A stretch of DNA of 7,233 nt from Paracoccus sp. (in: a-proteobacteria) (GTDB taxonomy: Bacteria; Pseudomonadota; Alphaproteobacteria; Rhodobacterales; Rhodobacteraceae). The notes below the pieces were generated by a model. That model did no database searches. It had not been told where the DNA came from and saw only the letters and a program-made list of their open reading frames with translations. Below, in pieces: positions 1-6,103 of this stretch (position 1 is its first letter; the number at the start of each line of letters is the position of its first letter). The position numbers and the translations under genes were made by a program. Location: assembly GCA_018056045.1 (NCBI GenBank), contig JAGPGI010000137.1, forward strand, positions 1 through 7,233, read 5' to 3'.

Positions 1-692
1 TTCAGCAGCAGCAGCACATCGGGCTGGGCGGCGATGGCATTGGTCAGATAGCCCGAGAACTCCTTGTCGGTCAGCGAATGATAGCTGTTGCCGACATGCT
101 CGATGCCCTTTTCGGCAAACACCGCCTTGGCGGCGTTCAGCAGACCGTCGCCAAAGACATATTGCGGCGTAATCGTGTACCATTTCCTGGCGTCCGGCAG
201 CGCCTCGATGATCTGGCGCACGGTCTGGTTGATGGCGCCATAGGTCGGCACCGACCAGCGGAAGGTGGCCTTGTTGCAATCGATGCCGGTGATCTCGTCT
301 GCCCCGGCCGTGGTCATGAAGGCGCCGCCGCCGCGTTCGATCTCCTTGCCCATGGCCAGCGATTCCGACGACAGGATGCCGCCGGCAAACAGCTTGATCC
401 CCTCTTGCGCCAGGGCGTCCTGCACCTTGCGCACGGCGGTGGCGGGCTTGCCCTCGGTATCCAGATCGAAGGTCGTGACCCCGATTCCATGCGCGGCCGC
501 CGCGTCCTCGGCCGCCATCAGCGAGCCGATGGTGGCGAATTTCCCATTGGCGGCAAAAGCCCCCGAGATTGGCACCGGCACGCCAAGCTTGAGCGCCTCG
601 CCAGCGGCAAAGGCGCGCGTCAGCAGCCCCGGCGCCGCGAGCGAGGCGGCGGCGATCGAGGATGTGGTCAGGAATTTGCGACGGTTGATCAT
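1..692 (-). CDS. ABC transporter substrate-binding protein, Leu/Ile/Val-binding type, partial at left edge
   Basis: Periplasmic ligand-binding component of an ABC importer in the branched-chain amino acid/amide (Peripla_BP_6) family. The ligand cannot be read from the sequence. Only the first 230 residues are visible; family members usually have about 380-430. The N-terminus reads MINRRKFLTT, a twin-arginine motif (R4-R5-K-F-L) followed by an Ala-rich hydrophobic stretch and a likely cleavage site after RAFA (residue 29). The mature protein opens with KLGVPVPISGAFA, the usual first beta strand and ligand-loop pattern of the family. It continues through VRKVQDALAQEGIKLFAGG and RKWYTITPQYVFGDG, typical of lobe 1 and the hinge. 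The start is ATG 692-690, with AGGG at 702-699 six bases upstream. It is transcribed away from the fhu operon. The cognate permease and ATPase genes, if clustered, would lie left of the window. Family call is firm; substrate unknown. Confidence 0.9.
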   Translation of the reverse strand, partial: MINRRKFLTTSSIAAASLAAPGLLTRAFAAGEALKLGVPVPISGAFAANGKFATIGSLMAAEDAAAAHGIGVTTFDLDTEGKPATAVRKVQDALAQEGIKLFAGGILSSESLAMGKEIERGGGAFMTTAGADEITGIDCNKATFRWSVPTYGAINQTVRQIIEALPDARKWYTITPQYVFGDGLLNAAKAVFAEKGIEHVGNSYHSLTDKEFSGYLTNAIAAQPDVLLLL

Positions 693-723
693 GGAACACC
701 CTGTTGTTGATGTTGCGTTGGTC

Positions 724-757
724 ATTATGAAGGCAACTATCCAAACTATACGGATAG
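724..757 (-). promoter_or_regulatory. Candidate promoter/operator of the substrate-binding protein gene
   Basis: A perfect inverted repeat CTATCC-N9-GGATAG spans 737-757, and its left half is part of a short direct repeat (ACTAT at 736-740 and 745-749). Just downstream in the minus-strand direction is CATAAT (plus-strand 729-724), five of six matches to a -10 box. No convincing -35 is present; the inverted repeat sits where one would be. This arrangement fits a site for a dimeric regulator that controls the minus-strand gene, whose start codon is at 692. The regulator is not identifiable. The repeat is seen directly; its role is inferred. Confidence 0.4.
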
Positions 758-800
758 ATATGATTGTTCGTCTACACTCGTGTCGCCACAGAAAGCGCAA

Positions 801-825
801 TTTTGTAATTATAAAACAAATATTT
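801..825. promoter_or_regulatory. AT-rich near-palindrome with a perfect minus-strand -10 box
   Basis: Positions 801-816 form a 16-bp near-palindrome (TTTTgTAATTAtAAAA, one mismatched pair), followed by the 8-bp palindrome AAATATTT at 818-825. Read on the minus strand, 813-808 is TATAAT, a perfect sigma-70 -10 hexamer, but no good -35 lies 16-18 bases before it. It would give a leader of about 110 bases for the minus-strand substrate-binding gene. The segment is far more AT-rich than its surroundings. It is either a second promoter or an operator/nucleoid-protein site; this cannot be settled from sequence alone. Confidence 0.3.
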
Positions 826-904
826 ACACATTCCGCTTCGCAGCACGACATATGCAGACGCAGCATTACTGACATCGGCGGCCCCCCGGGACACAGTCGA
901 TTCG

Positions 905-992
905 GCCGATCACCGACCGCCGGCGGGCACCCGGCCCCTGCCCCCGGACCGACGGGAAAAAACGCGCCCGCCCCGCCGCCGGGGTGATCGGC
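905..992. repeat. Long-range GC-rich inverted repeat in the divergent intergenic region
   Basis: GCCGATCACC (905-914) is the exact reverse complement of GGTGATCGGC (983-992). Directly inside, CCGGCGG (920-926) pairs with CCGCCGG (976-982), leaving only a five-base bulge on the left arm (915-919). This makes a stem of 17 base pairs around a loop of about 49 bases. The loop can form a small CGGG/CCCG hairpin (953-956 with 967-970) whose loop includes an A6 run. No open frame here looks coding. There is no U-run after the stem on either strand, so it is not an ordinary intrinsic terminator. Function unknown. Confidence 0.5.
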
Positions 993-1032
993 AAGGCATC
1001 GCTAAAGCTGGCAGGAAAAGTCAACTAACACA

Positions 1033-1105
1033 GTGAAATTGAACAAAATAAAATCCTGCATCCTTCAGATTGACAATCCTTATAAATTAAATCAGTTAAT
1101 AAAGA
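1033..1105 (+). promoter_or_regulatory. AT-rich promoter/operator region of the siderophore receptor operon
   Basis: This tract is strikingly AT-rich between GC-rich flanks. It holds a perfect -35 hexamer TTGACA (1070-1075), an extra TATAAA (1081-1086), and GTTAAT (1095-1100), a four-of-six -10 match at 19-base spacing. A weaker alternative is CTAACA (1025-1030) with TAAAAT (1049-1054) at 18-base spacing. Two palindromes overlap the promoter: ATTG-A-CAAT (1069-1077) on the -35 box, and ATTAA-N5-TTAAT (1086-1100) on the -10 area. Siderophore receptor genes are normally iron-repressed (RirA, Irr, IscR or Fur/Mur in alphaproteobacteria), so these palindromes are the natural operator candidates. 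I cannot assign them to a particular regulator by eye. Confidence 0.5.
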
Positions 1106-1117
1106 TTACCCCTTCAT

Positions 1118-1123
1118 GGCAGG
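1118..1123 (+). promoter_or_regulatory. Ribosome binding site that places the receptor start at 1129
   Basis: GGCAGG lies five bases before ATG 1129-1131. The in-frame GTG at 1033 has no suitably spaced Shine-Dalgarno (the nearest AGGA ends at about 1016). It would also add 32 residues encoded by the AT-rich promoter tract ahead of a complete signal peptide. Confidence 0.55.
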
Positions 1124-1128
1124 CCAAA

Positions 1129-3228
1129 ATGCGTCCCACATCCAGAGTTCTCGCCCTTTTGGGCACCAGCGTCATCGCTCTGACCAGCTCCATGGCCGCC
1201 GCGCAGGAAGCTGTCCCCGAGACCGGGGAAACCGTGGTTCTGGACGCGATCACCCTGACCGCGACCAGCGACACCGCCGTCGCCGCCGACGGCTATGTCG
1301 CGACCTATAATCAGGTCGCCACCAAAAGCGACACGCCGCTGGCCGAAACCCAGCAGTCGATCTCGGTCGTGACGACCCAGCAGATGAAGGATCAGGGCGC
1401 CGAGACGCTGGGCCAGGCACTGTCCTACAGCGCTGGCGTCGTCAGTGAGCCTTACGGTTCCGACCCGCGCTTTGACAGTCCGACCATTCGCGGTTTTGAG
1501 GCCCGCAGCGCCCAATATGTCAACGGCCTGCGTCAACTGCGCTATATGGGCGCCCCGGCATATGAGACCTATGGCATCCAGCAGGTCGAAGTTCTGCGCG
1601 GCCCCTCCTCCTCGCTTTACGGCGCCGGTGCGCCCTCGGGGATCATCAACCAGATCCAGAAACGCGCTCAGGCCCATGATTTCGGCGAGGTGGGGCTGGG
1701 CTTTGACAGCAACAACAGCAGGCAGCTGTTTCTGGACGTGAACCGCGCCGTCTCGGACACGCTGGCGCTGCGCTTTACCGCCACGGGGCGCGACAATAAG
1801 GAACAGATCGATGAGCTGACCAACGAGCGCGGCTATTTCGCCGCCGCCGCGCGCTGGCAGCCCACCGACATGACCACCGTCGATTTCATCGCCTCATATA
1901 TCAAGGATTCGCCGATCTCGCCCACGGGCGTGCCCTATGGGCTGACCCGGATCGCCGATGGCGACGACCTGCGCGAGATGAATACCGGGCAGCCGGACTG
2001 GGATGACAGCGACCGCAAGATGGGCAATTTCGGGGTCGAGCTCAGCCATGATCTGGGCAATGGCTGGACGCTCAATCAGGGCTTCCGTTACGAGAAGTTC
2101 GACTGGGATTATACCGGCACCTATATCTCGGGGCTCAGCGACGACGGCGCGACCATCCTGCGCGGCGCCAACCGTCAGGAAGAAAGCACCAAGGGCATCA
2201 ACCTTGACACCAGGTTGGCCGGCGAGGTCGAATCCGGCAGTGTCCTGCACAAGCTGCTGATCGGCATCGATCTGCGCAAATACGACGCCGACACCACGAC
2301 CGAGTTCTATACCGCCTCGGGTCTCGACTGGCGCAATCCAGATTACAGCGGCGCACCCACGGATCCGGCCTGGTACACCAGCGAAAACGACCTGACGCTG
2401 AAGCAGATCGGCATCTACGCCCAGGACGAGATCGAGATCGCCAACTGGCGTGCCTCAGTGGCGCTGCGCCATGACCGGGCCGAGCAGACCGGCACCATCT
2501 ACACCAATTTCGCCGGTCGTTCGCGTGTGGACCAGACCGACAACGAGACCACCGGTCGCCTTGGCCTGTCCTATATCTTCGCCAATGGCGTCATGCCCTA
2601 TGTCAGCTATTCGACCTCGTTCGATCCGGAAATCGGCAATGATGATCAGGGCAATGCGCTGAAACCCACGACGGGCAAGCAATGGGAGCTGGGCGTCAAA
2701 TACGAACCCACGAATTTCAACGGCCTGTTCAGCGCCGCCATCTATGACCTCAGGCAGGAAAACGTCACCCGCTATCTGGGGGCCGGCGTCGTGCGTCAGA
2801 CCGGCGAGGTCAAGTCGCGCGGGCTTGAACTTGAAGCCACGGCCGAGATCACCGAGGCCTGGGACCTGCGCGCAAGCTACGCCTATAACGAGACCGAACA
2901 GGTCGGCGGCGGCGATGACGGCAAGGACATGCCCAACGCGCCCAAGCATCAGTTCAACGCCTGGCTGGACCACGACTTCGGCAACGGTCTGCGTCTGGGT
3001 GGCGGCGTGCGCTATATCGGCAAGCGCATGGGCGACTACGCCAACATCTATGAGATGGACAGCGCCACGCTGGTCGATCTGGGCGGGTCCTATACCCGCG
3101 ACAATATCGAGGCCTCGCTCAACATCAACAACCTGACCGACAAGACCTATCTGGCCAATTGCGGCACCTTTGGCTGCTTCTACGGCGAAGGCCGCACCGT
3201 AACCGCCAAGGTTGCCTACAAGTGGTAA
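1129..3228 (+). CDS. fhuA: TonB-dependent ferric-siderophore receptor, FhuA/FoxA type
   Basis: Outer-membrane gated channel that imports Fe(III)-siderophore using energy from TonB-ExbB-ExbD. The product is 699 residues from ATG 1129. A Sec signal peptide (MRPTSRVLALLG..., cleavage about after A25) is followed by a TonB-box-like ETVVLD at about 34-39. The plug domain covers about 68-175, with the hallmark VEVLRGPSSSLYGAGAPSG at 153-171. A roughly 520-residue beta barrel made of alternating aromatic/polar strands follows, ending in the terminal aromatic VAYKW. The only cysteines of the mature protein are C678 and C683 in NCGTFGCFYGEGR, matching the C-terminal disulfide loop of E. coli FhuA and also seen in FoxA. 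With fhuDBC immediately downstream, a hydroxamate siderophore such as ferrichrome or ferrioxamine is the likely substrate class. The exact ligand is unknown, so the symbol is by family and context. An in-frame GTG at 1033 is judged a false extension. The stop overlaps the start of fhuD. Confidence 0.93.
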   Translation: MRPTSRVLALLGTSVIALTSSMAAAQEAVPETGETVVLDAITLTATSDTAVAADGYVATYNQVATKSDTPLAETQQSISVVTTQQMKDQGAETLGQALSYSAGVVSEPYGSDPRFDSPTIRGFEARSAQYVNGLRQLRYMGAPAYETYGIQQVEVLRGPSSSLYGAGAPSGIINQIQKRAQAHDFGEVGLGFDSNNSRQLFLDVNRAVSDTLALRFTATGRDNKEQIDELTNERGYFAAAARWQPTDMTTVDFIASYIKDSPISPTGVPYGLTRIADGDDLREMNTGQPDWDDSDRKMGNFGVELSHDLGNGWTLNQGFRYEKFDWDYTGTYISGLSDDGATILRGANRQEESTKGINLDTRLAGEVESGSVLHKLLIGIDLRKYDADTTTEFYTASGLDWRNPDYSGAPTDPAWYTSENDLTLKQIGIYAQDEIEIANWRASVALRHDRAEQTGTIYTNFAGRSRVDQTDNETTGRLGLSYIFANGVMPYVSYSTSFDPEIGNDDQGNALKPTTGKQWELGVKYEPTNFNGLFSAAIYDLRQENVTRYLGAGVVRQTGEVKSRGLELEATAEITEAWDLRASYAYNETEQVGGGDDGKDMPNAPKHQFNAWLDHDFGNGLRLGGGVRYIGKRMGDYANIYEMDSATLVDLGGSYTRDNIEASLNINNLTDKTYLANCGTFGCFYGEGRTVTAKVAYKW
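3208..3224 (+). promoter_or_regulatory. Ribosome binding site and GTG start of fhuD inside the receptor's last codons
   Basis: AAGG (3208-3211) stands ten bases before GTG 3222-3224, which is in frame with the downstream binding protein. It overlaps the receptor stop TAA (3226-3228) by seven bases. No ATG occurs between here and the hydrophobic core of the signal peptide. Starting at 3222 gives a normal Tat signal of about 33 residues, which supports this choice and implies translational coupling. Confidence 0.55.
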
Positions 3229-4130
3229 GACGCCCGACCGCCCTGCGGATCGATCGTCGCGCCTTTCTGACCGCCGCCAGCGCCATGCTGGCGGCGGGTC
3301 TGCCTTTGCGGGTGCGCGCGGGCACAGCGCCACGGCTTGCCGCCATCGATTGGGCGATGCTGGAAACCGCCATCGCCATCGGCCATATGCCCGTCGCCGC
3401 CTGCGAACTGATCCGTTTTCGCGCCGATGCCATCCAGCCTGAACTGCCCCCGGATGTCACCGATCTCGGCCTGCGCGGCGCCCCGAATTTCGAGCTGCTG
3501 CAACTGACGCGGCCCGACCTGATCCTGACCTCGCCCTATTACACCCGCTATCAGGACCGGCTTGAGGCTCTGGCCCCGGTCCTGTCCTCGCCCTTTTATA
3601 CGCCGGGCGAGCCGCCCTTGCCCAAGACGCTGGCGGCGCTGGACATCCTGGCCGCCGCGGTCGATGACCCGCAGGCCGGCCGCCGCGCACAAGAGGCCAC
3701 CGCCGCCGATCTGGCCCGCCGCAAGACCGAACTGGCCCCCTACGCCGATATGCCCGTCTGTCTGGTCAATATCGGCGATGCCCGGCACCTGCGCGCCTTT
3801 GGCTTTGACAGCCTGTTTGGTAGCACCCTGCCGCTTCTGGGCCTGCAGAACGCCTGGAGCGGCGGCACCCGTTTCAGCTTCATGGCCCCGGTCCCGATCG
3901 AGGAACTGGCCGGCTTGCCCGATGCCCGTCTGGTCATCATCGGCGCCGTCCCGCCCGAGGCGCGGCGCAGCCTGTCGCGCAGCATCCTGTGGCGGGCCCT
4001 GCCCCCGGTCGCCAAGGGCCGGCTTTACCAACTGCCCGAGGTGAACGCCTTTGGCGGCACCCCTTCGGCGCTCCGGTTCGCGGGCCTCCTGGCGCAAGCC
4101 TTCGCCGCCGGCCCGGTGGAGGCGCTATGA
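3222..4130 (+). CDS. fhuD: Iron(III)-hydroxamate periplasmic binding protein FhuD
   Basis: Class III (helical-backbone) substrate-binding protein that captures ferric hydroxamates in the periplasm and delivers them to FhuB-FhuC. From GTG 3222 it has 302 residues, close to E. coli FhuD (296). The N-terminus carries a twin-arginine signal, DRRAFLTA (R12-R13), with likely cleavage near VRA (33); E. coli FhuD is also Tat-exported. Family blocks seen: RLAAIDWAMLETAIAIG (about 38-54), DLGLRGAPNFELL (about 81-93), DARHLRAFG...SLFG, NAWSGG (210-215), LWRALPPVAKGRLYQLP near the C-terminus. R85 and Y107 align with Arg84 and Tyr106, which bind the iron-hydroxamate centre in E. coli. The pocket tryptophans (Trp68, Trp102, Trp217, Trp273) appear replaced by Asp, Thr, Ser219 and Asn, so ligand preference may differ. 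Its GTG start overlaps the receptor stop by seven bases, and its TGA overlaps the fhuB ATG (ATGA). Confidence 0.92.
   Translation: MVRRPTALRIDRRAFLTAASAMLAAGLPLRVRAGTAPRLAAIDWAMLETAIAIGHMPVAACELIRFRADAIQPELPPDVTDLGLRGAPNFELLQLTRPDLILTSPYYTRYQDRLEALAPVLSSPFYTPGEPPLPKTLAALDILAAAVDDPQAGRRAQEATAADLARRKTELAPYADMPVCLVNIGDARHLRAFGFDSLFGSTLPLLGLQNAWSGGTRFSFMAPVPIEELAGLPDARLVIIGAVPPEARRSLSRSILWRALPPVAKGRLYQLPEVNAFGGTPSALRFAGLLAQAFAAGPVEAL
3271..3297 (+). repeat. Perfect 11-bp GC hairpin near the fhuD start
   Basis: CCGCCGCCAGC (3271-3281) and GCTGGCGGCGG (3287-3297) are exact reverse complements around the five-base loop GCCAT. The stem begins 43 bases after the receptor stop codon and lies inside the fhuD signal-peptide coding region. 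There is no T-run after it, so it is not a normal terminator. Such a stem could stabilise the 3' end of receptor mRNA or lower fhuD translation, giving more receptor than inner-membrane transporter. The Ala-rich signal peptide codons (GCC/GCG) make some GC symmetry likely by chance. Confidence 0.5.
4115..4122 (+). promoter_or_regulatory. Strong ribosome binding site of fhuB
   Basis: GGTGGAGG contains a near-consensus GGAGG (4118-4122) four bases before ATG 4127. It sets the start at 4127 instead of upstream in-frame codons such as ATG 3989, which would add 46 residues encoded in a second frame of fhuD. Confidence 0.65.
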
Positions 4131-6103
4131 ACAGGCCCCTGCGGATCGGCCTGCCGCTGGCGGCGGGCCTTGCCTTTGCGCTGTGGCTGCTGACCGCGCG
4201 GCAGATACTGCCTTTGACCGACTGGCCCGCGCTGCCATTTGAGCCGCAGGCGATGAGCCTTGATCAGATCCTGATCGGCTTTGGCATGATGCCGCGCGGC
4301 GTGATCGCCCTGTTGGCGGGCGCGGCGCTTGGCCTTTCCGGTGCCATCCTGCAGGCGGTGCTGCGCAACCCTGTCGCCGATCCGACCACGCTGGGGATAT
4401 CGGCCGGGGCGCAGCTTGCGCTGGTCATGGCGACGATGCTGGCCCCGGACCTGCTGGAGGCCGGGCGCTGGCCCATCGCCATGGCCGGGGCGGGACTGGC
4501 GGCGGGGCTGGTGCTGCTGATCGGCGCGCGCCGGGCTTTCGCGCCCGTCACCATGGTCATCGCCGGGATGCTGGTCGGCATGACCACCAGCGCCGTCGCC
4601 ACCGCCCTGACGCTGGCGCGGGGCGAATATCTGCTGTCGCTGGTGATCTGGAATGGCGGCTCGCTGGTCCAGCAGGACTGGTCGGGCGTCCGCGCCCTGA
4701 CGCTGGTCGTGCTGCTGGGCGGCATCGGCGCGGCCCTGCTGGCGCGGCCCTTGCGCGTGCTGTCCTTGGGGATCGAGGGCGCATCCGGCCTTGGCATGAA
4801 CGTGGCCGCCATGCGGCTGGCCGCAGTGGCGCTGGCGGTCTGGATCGCCGCCTCGGTCTCGGCCGAGCTGGGGATGATCGCCTTTGTCGGCCTGGCCGCG
4901 CCGGCGCTTGCGCGCACGCTTGGCGCGCGCGGCATCGGCTCGCTGCTGTTTCTGTCGCCCTTGATCGGGGCACTGATCCTGTCGATCTGCGACGGCGTGG
5001 TGCTGGCCATCGCCGGCCTCAGCGGCGAGATATTCCCGACCGGCGCGCTGACCGGCCTGATCGGAGGGCCGCTGCTGATCTGGCTGCTGCCGCGCCTGCG
5101 CGGCTCGACCCCGCCGGGCACCGAAAGGGGCGAAGGCCCCGCGCCGCGCCGCGCCCATCCGCAGCGCCTGCTGGTCGGGCTGGCCTTGGCGCTGGTGGTG
5201 GCGGCACTGGTTCTGGTCTGGATCGGCCGCGTGCCGGGGGGCTGGGCGGTGCTGGACGCGCAAAGCTTTGCCGATTTCCTGCCCATGCGCCTGCCGCGCC
5301 TGATCGCCGCCGCCTCGGCCGGGGCGGTGCTGGCGCTGGCCGGGACGCTGCTGCAACGGCTCAGCGCCAATCCTCTGGCCTCGCCCGAGGTGCTGGGCGT
5401 GACCGGGGGGGCATCGCTGGGCTATGCGGCGGTGATCTTTGCCATGGCCGCACCGACCGCGCTGGCGCTGGGTCTGGGCACCATGGCCGGGGGCGCCGCG
5501 GCGCTGATCCTGATCCTGGGCTTCGTCAGCCGCCGCGACATGCCGGCGGAACGGGTGCTCCTGGCCGGGATCGCGGTCTCGGCGCTGGCCTCGGCGGTGC
5601 TTTCGGCCATCATGGCGGTGGGCGACGCGCGGTCCTGGGCGATCCTCGCCTGGCTCAGCGGCTCATCGGCGATGGTGCAGATGCCGGGCGCGCTGGGGCT
5701 GGCGGCGGTGGCGGTGGCGCTTTGGGTCGCGGCACTGGCCACGCGGCGCTGGCTTGGCATCCTGCCCCTCGGGGCCGAGATCTCGGCCGGGCTGGGTCTA
5801 CCCCTGCGGCGCGCCCGCGCGCTGCTGATCGTGCTGGCGGGCCTTGCCACCGGGGCTGCGACCGTGCTGGTCGGACCGCTGAGCTTTGTCGGCCTGATGG
5901 CCCCGCATCTGGCACGGCGCGCGGGTCTGGCGCGATCCGCCGATCAGGTGACCGGAGCGGCGCTGATCGGTGCGGGCCTGATGCTGGCGGCCGATTTCGG
6001 CGCCCGCATGGCCGGTTTCCCCTATGAATTGCCGCTTGGGCTTTTCGCCTCGCTGATCGGGGCGCCCTGGCTGGTCTGGCTGATGATGAGATCGCAACGA
6101 TGA
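4127..6103 (+). CDS. fhuB: Iron(III)-hydroxamate ABC permease FhuB, double-length
   Basis: Inner-membrane channel for ferric hydroxamates. It has 658 residues, matching E. coli FhuB (660), where two FecCD-type halves are fused in one chain and replace the usual permease dimer. Each half is highly hydrophobic, with about ten membrane segments. The paired FecCD motifs are visible: LRNPVADPTTLGISAGA (79-95) in half one, and LQRLSANPLASPEVLGVTGGA (409-429) in half two. The cytoplasmic coupling regions that contact FhuC are AFVGLAAPALARTLG (from 252) and LSFVGLMAPHLARRAG (585-600). The second keeps the canonical APH-AR form and the first is degenerate, as in E. coli FhuB. A hydrophilic, Pro/Arg-rich linker at about 322-348 joins the halves. 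The end, LGLFASLIGAPWLVWLMMRSQR, is family-typical. ATG 4127 overlaps the fhuD stop by four bases, and its TGA overlaps the fhuC start (ATGA) in the same way, indicating coupled translation. Confidence 0.96.
   Translation: MNRPLRIGLPLAAGLAFALWLLTARQILPLTDWPALPFEPQAMSLDQILIGFGMMPRGVIALLAGAALGLSGAILQAVLRNPVADPTTLGISAGAQLALVMATMLAPDLLEAGRWPIAMAGAGLAAGLVLLIGARRAFAPVTMVIAGMLVGMTTSAVATALTLARGEYLLSLVIWNGGSLVQQDWSGVRALTLVVLLGGIGAALLARPLRVLSLGIEGASGLGMNVAAMRLAAVALAVWIAASVSAELGMIAFVGLAAPALARTLGARGIGSLLFLSPLIGALILSICDGVVLAIAGLSGEIFPTGALTGLIGGPLLIWLLPRLRGSTPPGTERGEGPAPRRAHPQRLLVGLALALVVAALVLVWIGRVPGGWAVLDAQSFADFLPMRLPRLIAAASAGAVLALAGTLLQRLSANPLASPEVLGVTGGASLGYAAVIFAMAAPTALALGLGTMAGGAAALILILGFVSRRDMPAERVLLAGIAVSALASAVLSAIMAVGDARSWAILAWLSGSSAMVQMPGALGLAAVAVALWVAALATRRWLGILPLGAEISAGLGLPLRRARALLIVLAGLATGAATVLVGPLSFVGLMAPHLARRAGLARSADQVTGAALIGAGLMLAADFGARMAGFPYELPLGLFASLIGAPWLVWLMMRSQR

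Noticed and set aside
265..987. Long plus-strand open frames opposite the substrate-binding protein gene, one reaching into the intergenic region
   Set aside because: The minus-strand frame gives a clear Tat signal and Peripla_BP_6 protein over the same bases. The plus-strand translations are low-complexity Ala/Pro/Arg products expected from high GC content, with no recognisable domain.
905..992. The GC-rich inverted repeat as an intrinsic terminator
   Set aside because: No T-run follows the stem on either strand and no gene ends nearby on either side; both flanking genes start here and diverge.
1033..1105. A canonical RirA, Irr or Fur box before the receptor
   Set aside because: I looked for TGA-N9-TCA and for the Irr-type TTTAGAA...TTCTAAA pattern and found no convincing match, so no named regulator is assigned.
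2455..3333. Minus-strand open frame of 292 codons opposite the receptor barrel
   Set aside because: The plus strand encodes an uninterrupted beta barrel with the FhuA-type C-terminus; the antisense product is low-complexity.
4025..5370. Two long minus-strand open frames (about 440 and 370 codons) opposite fhuB
   Set aside because: Their translations are Gln/Arg/Gly- or Ala/Ser/Pro-rich antisense of a Leu/Ala-rich membrane protein, without domains. Open antisense frames are common in GC-rich genes.
4127..6103. Double-length permease as an unusual gene fusion
   Set aside because: FhuB is naturally a fused two-half permease of about 660 residues, so this is the normal architecture.
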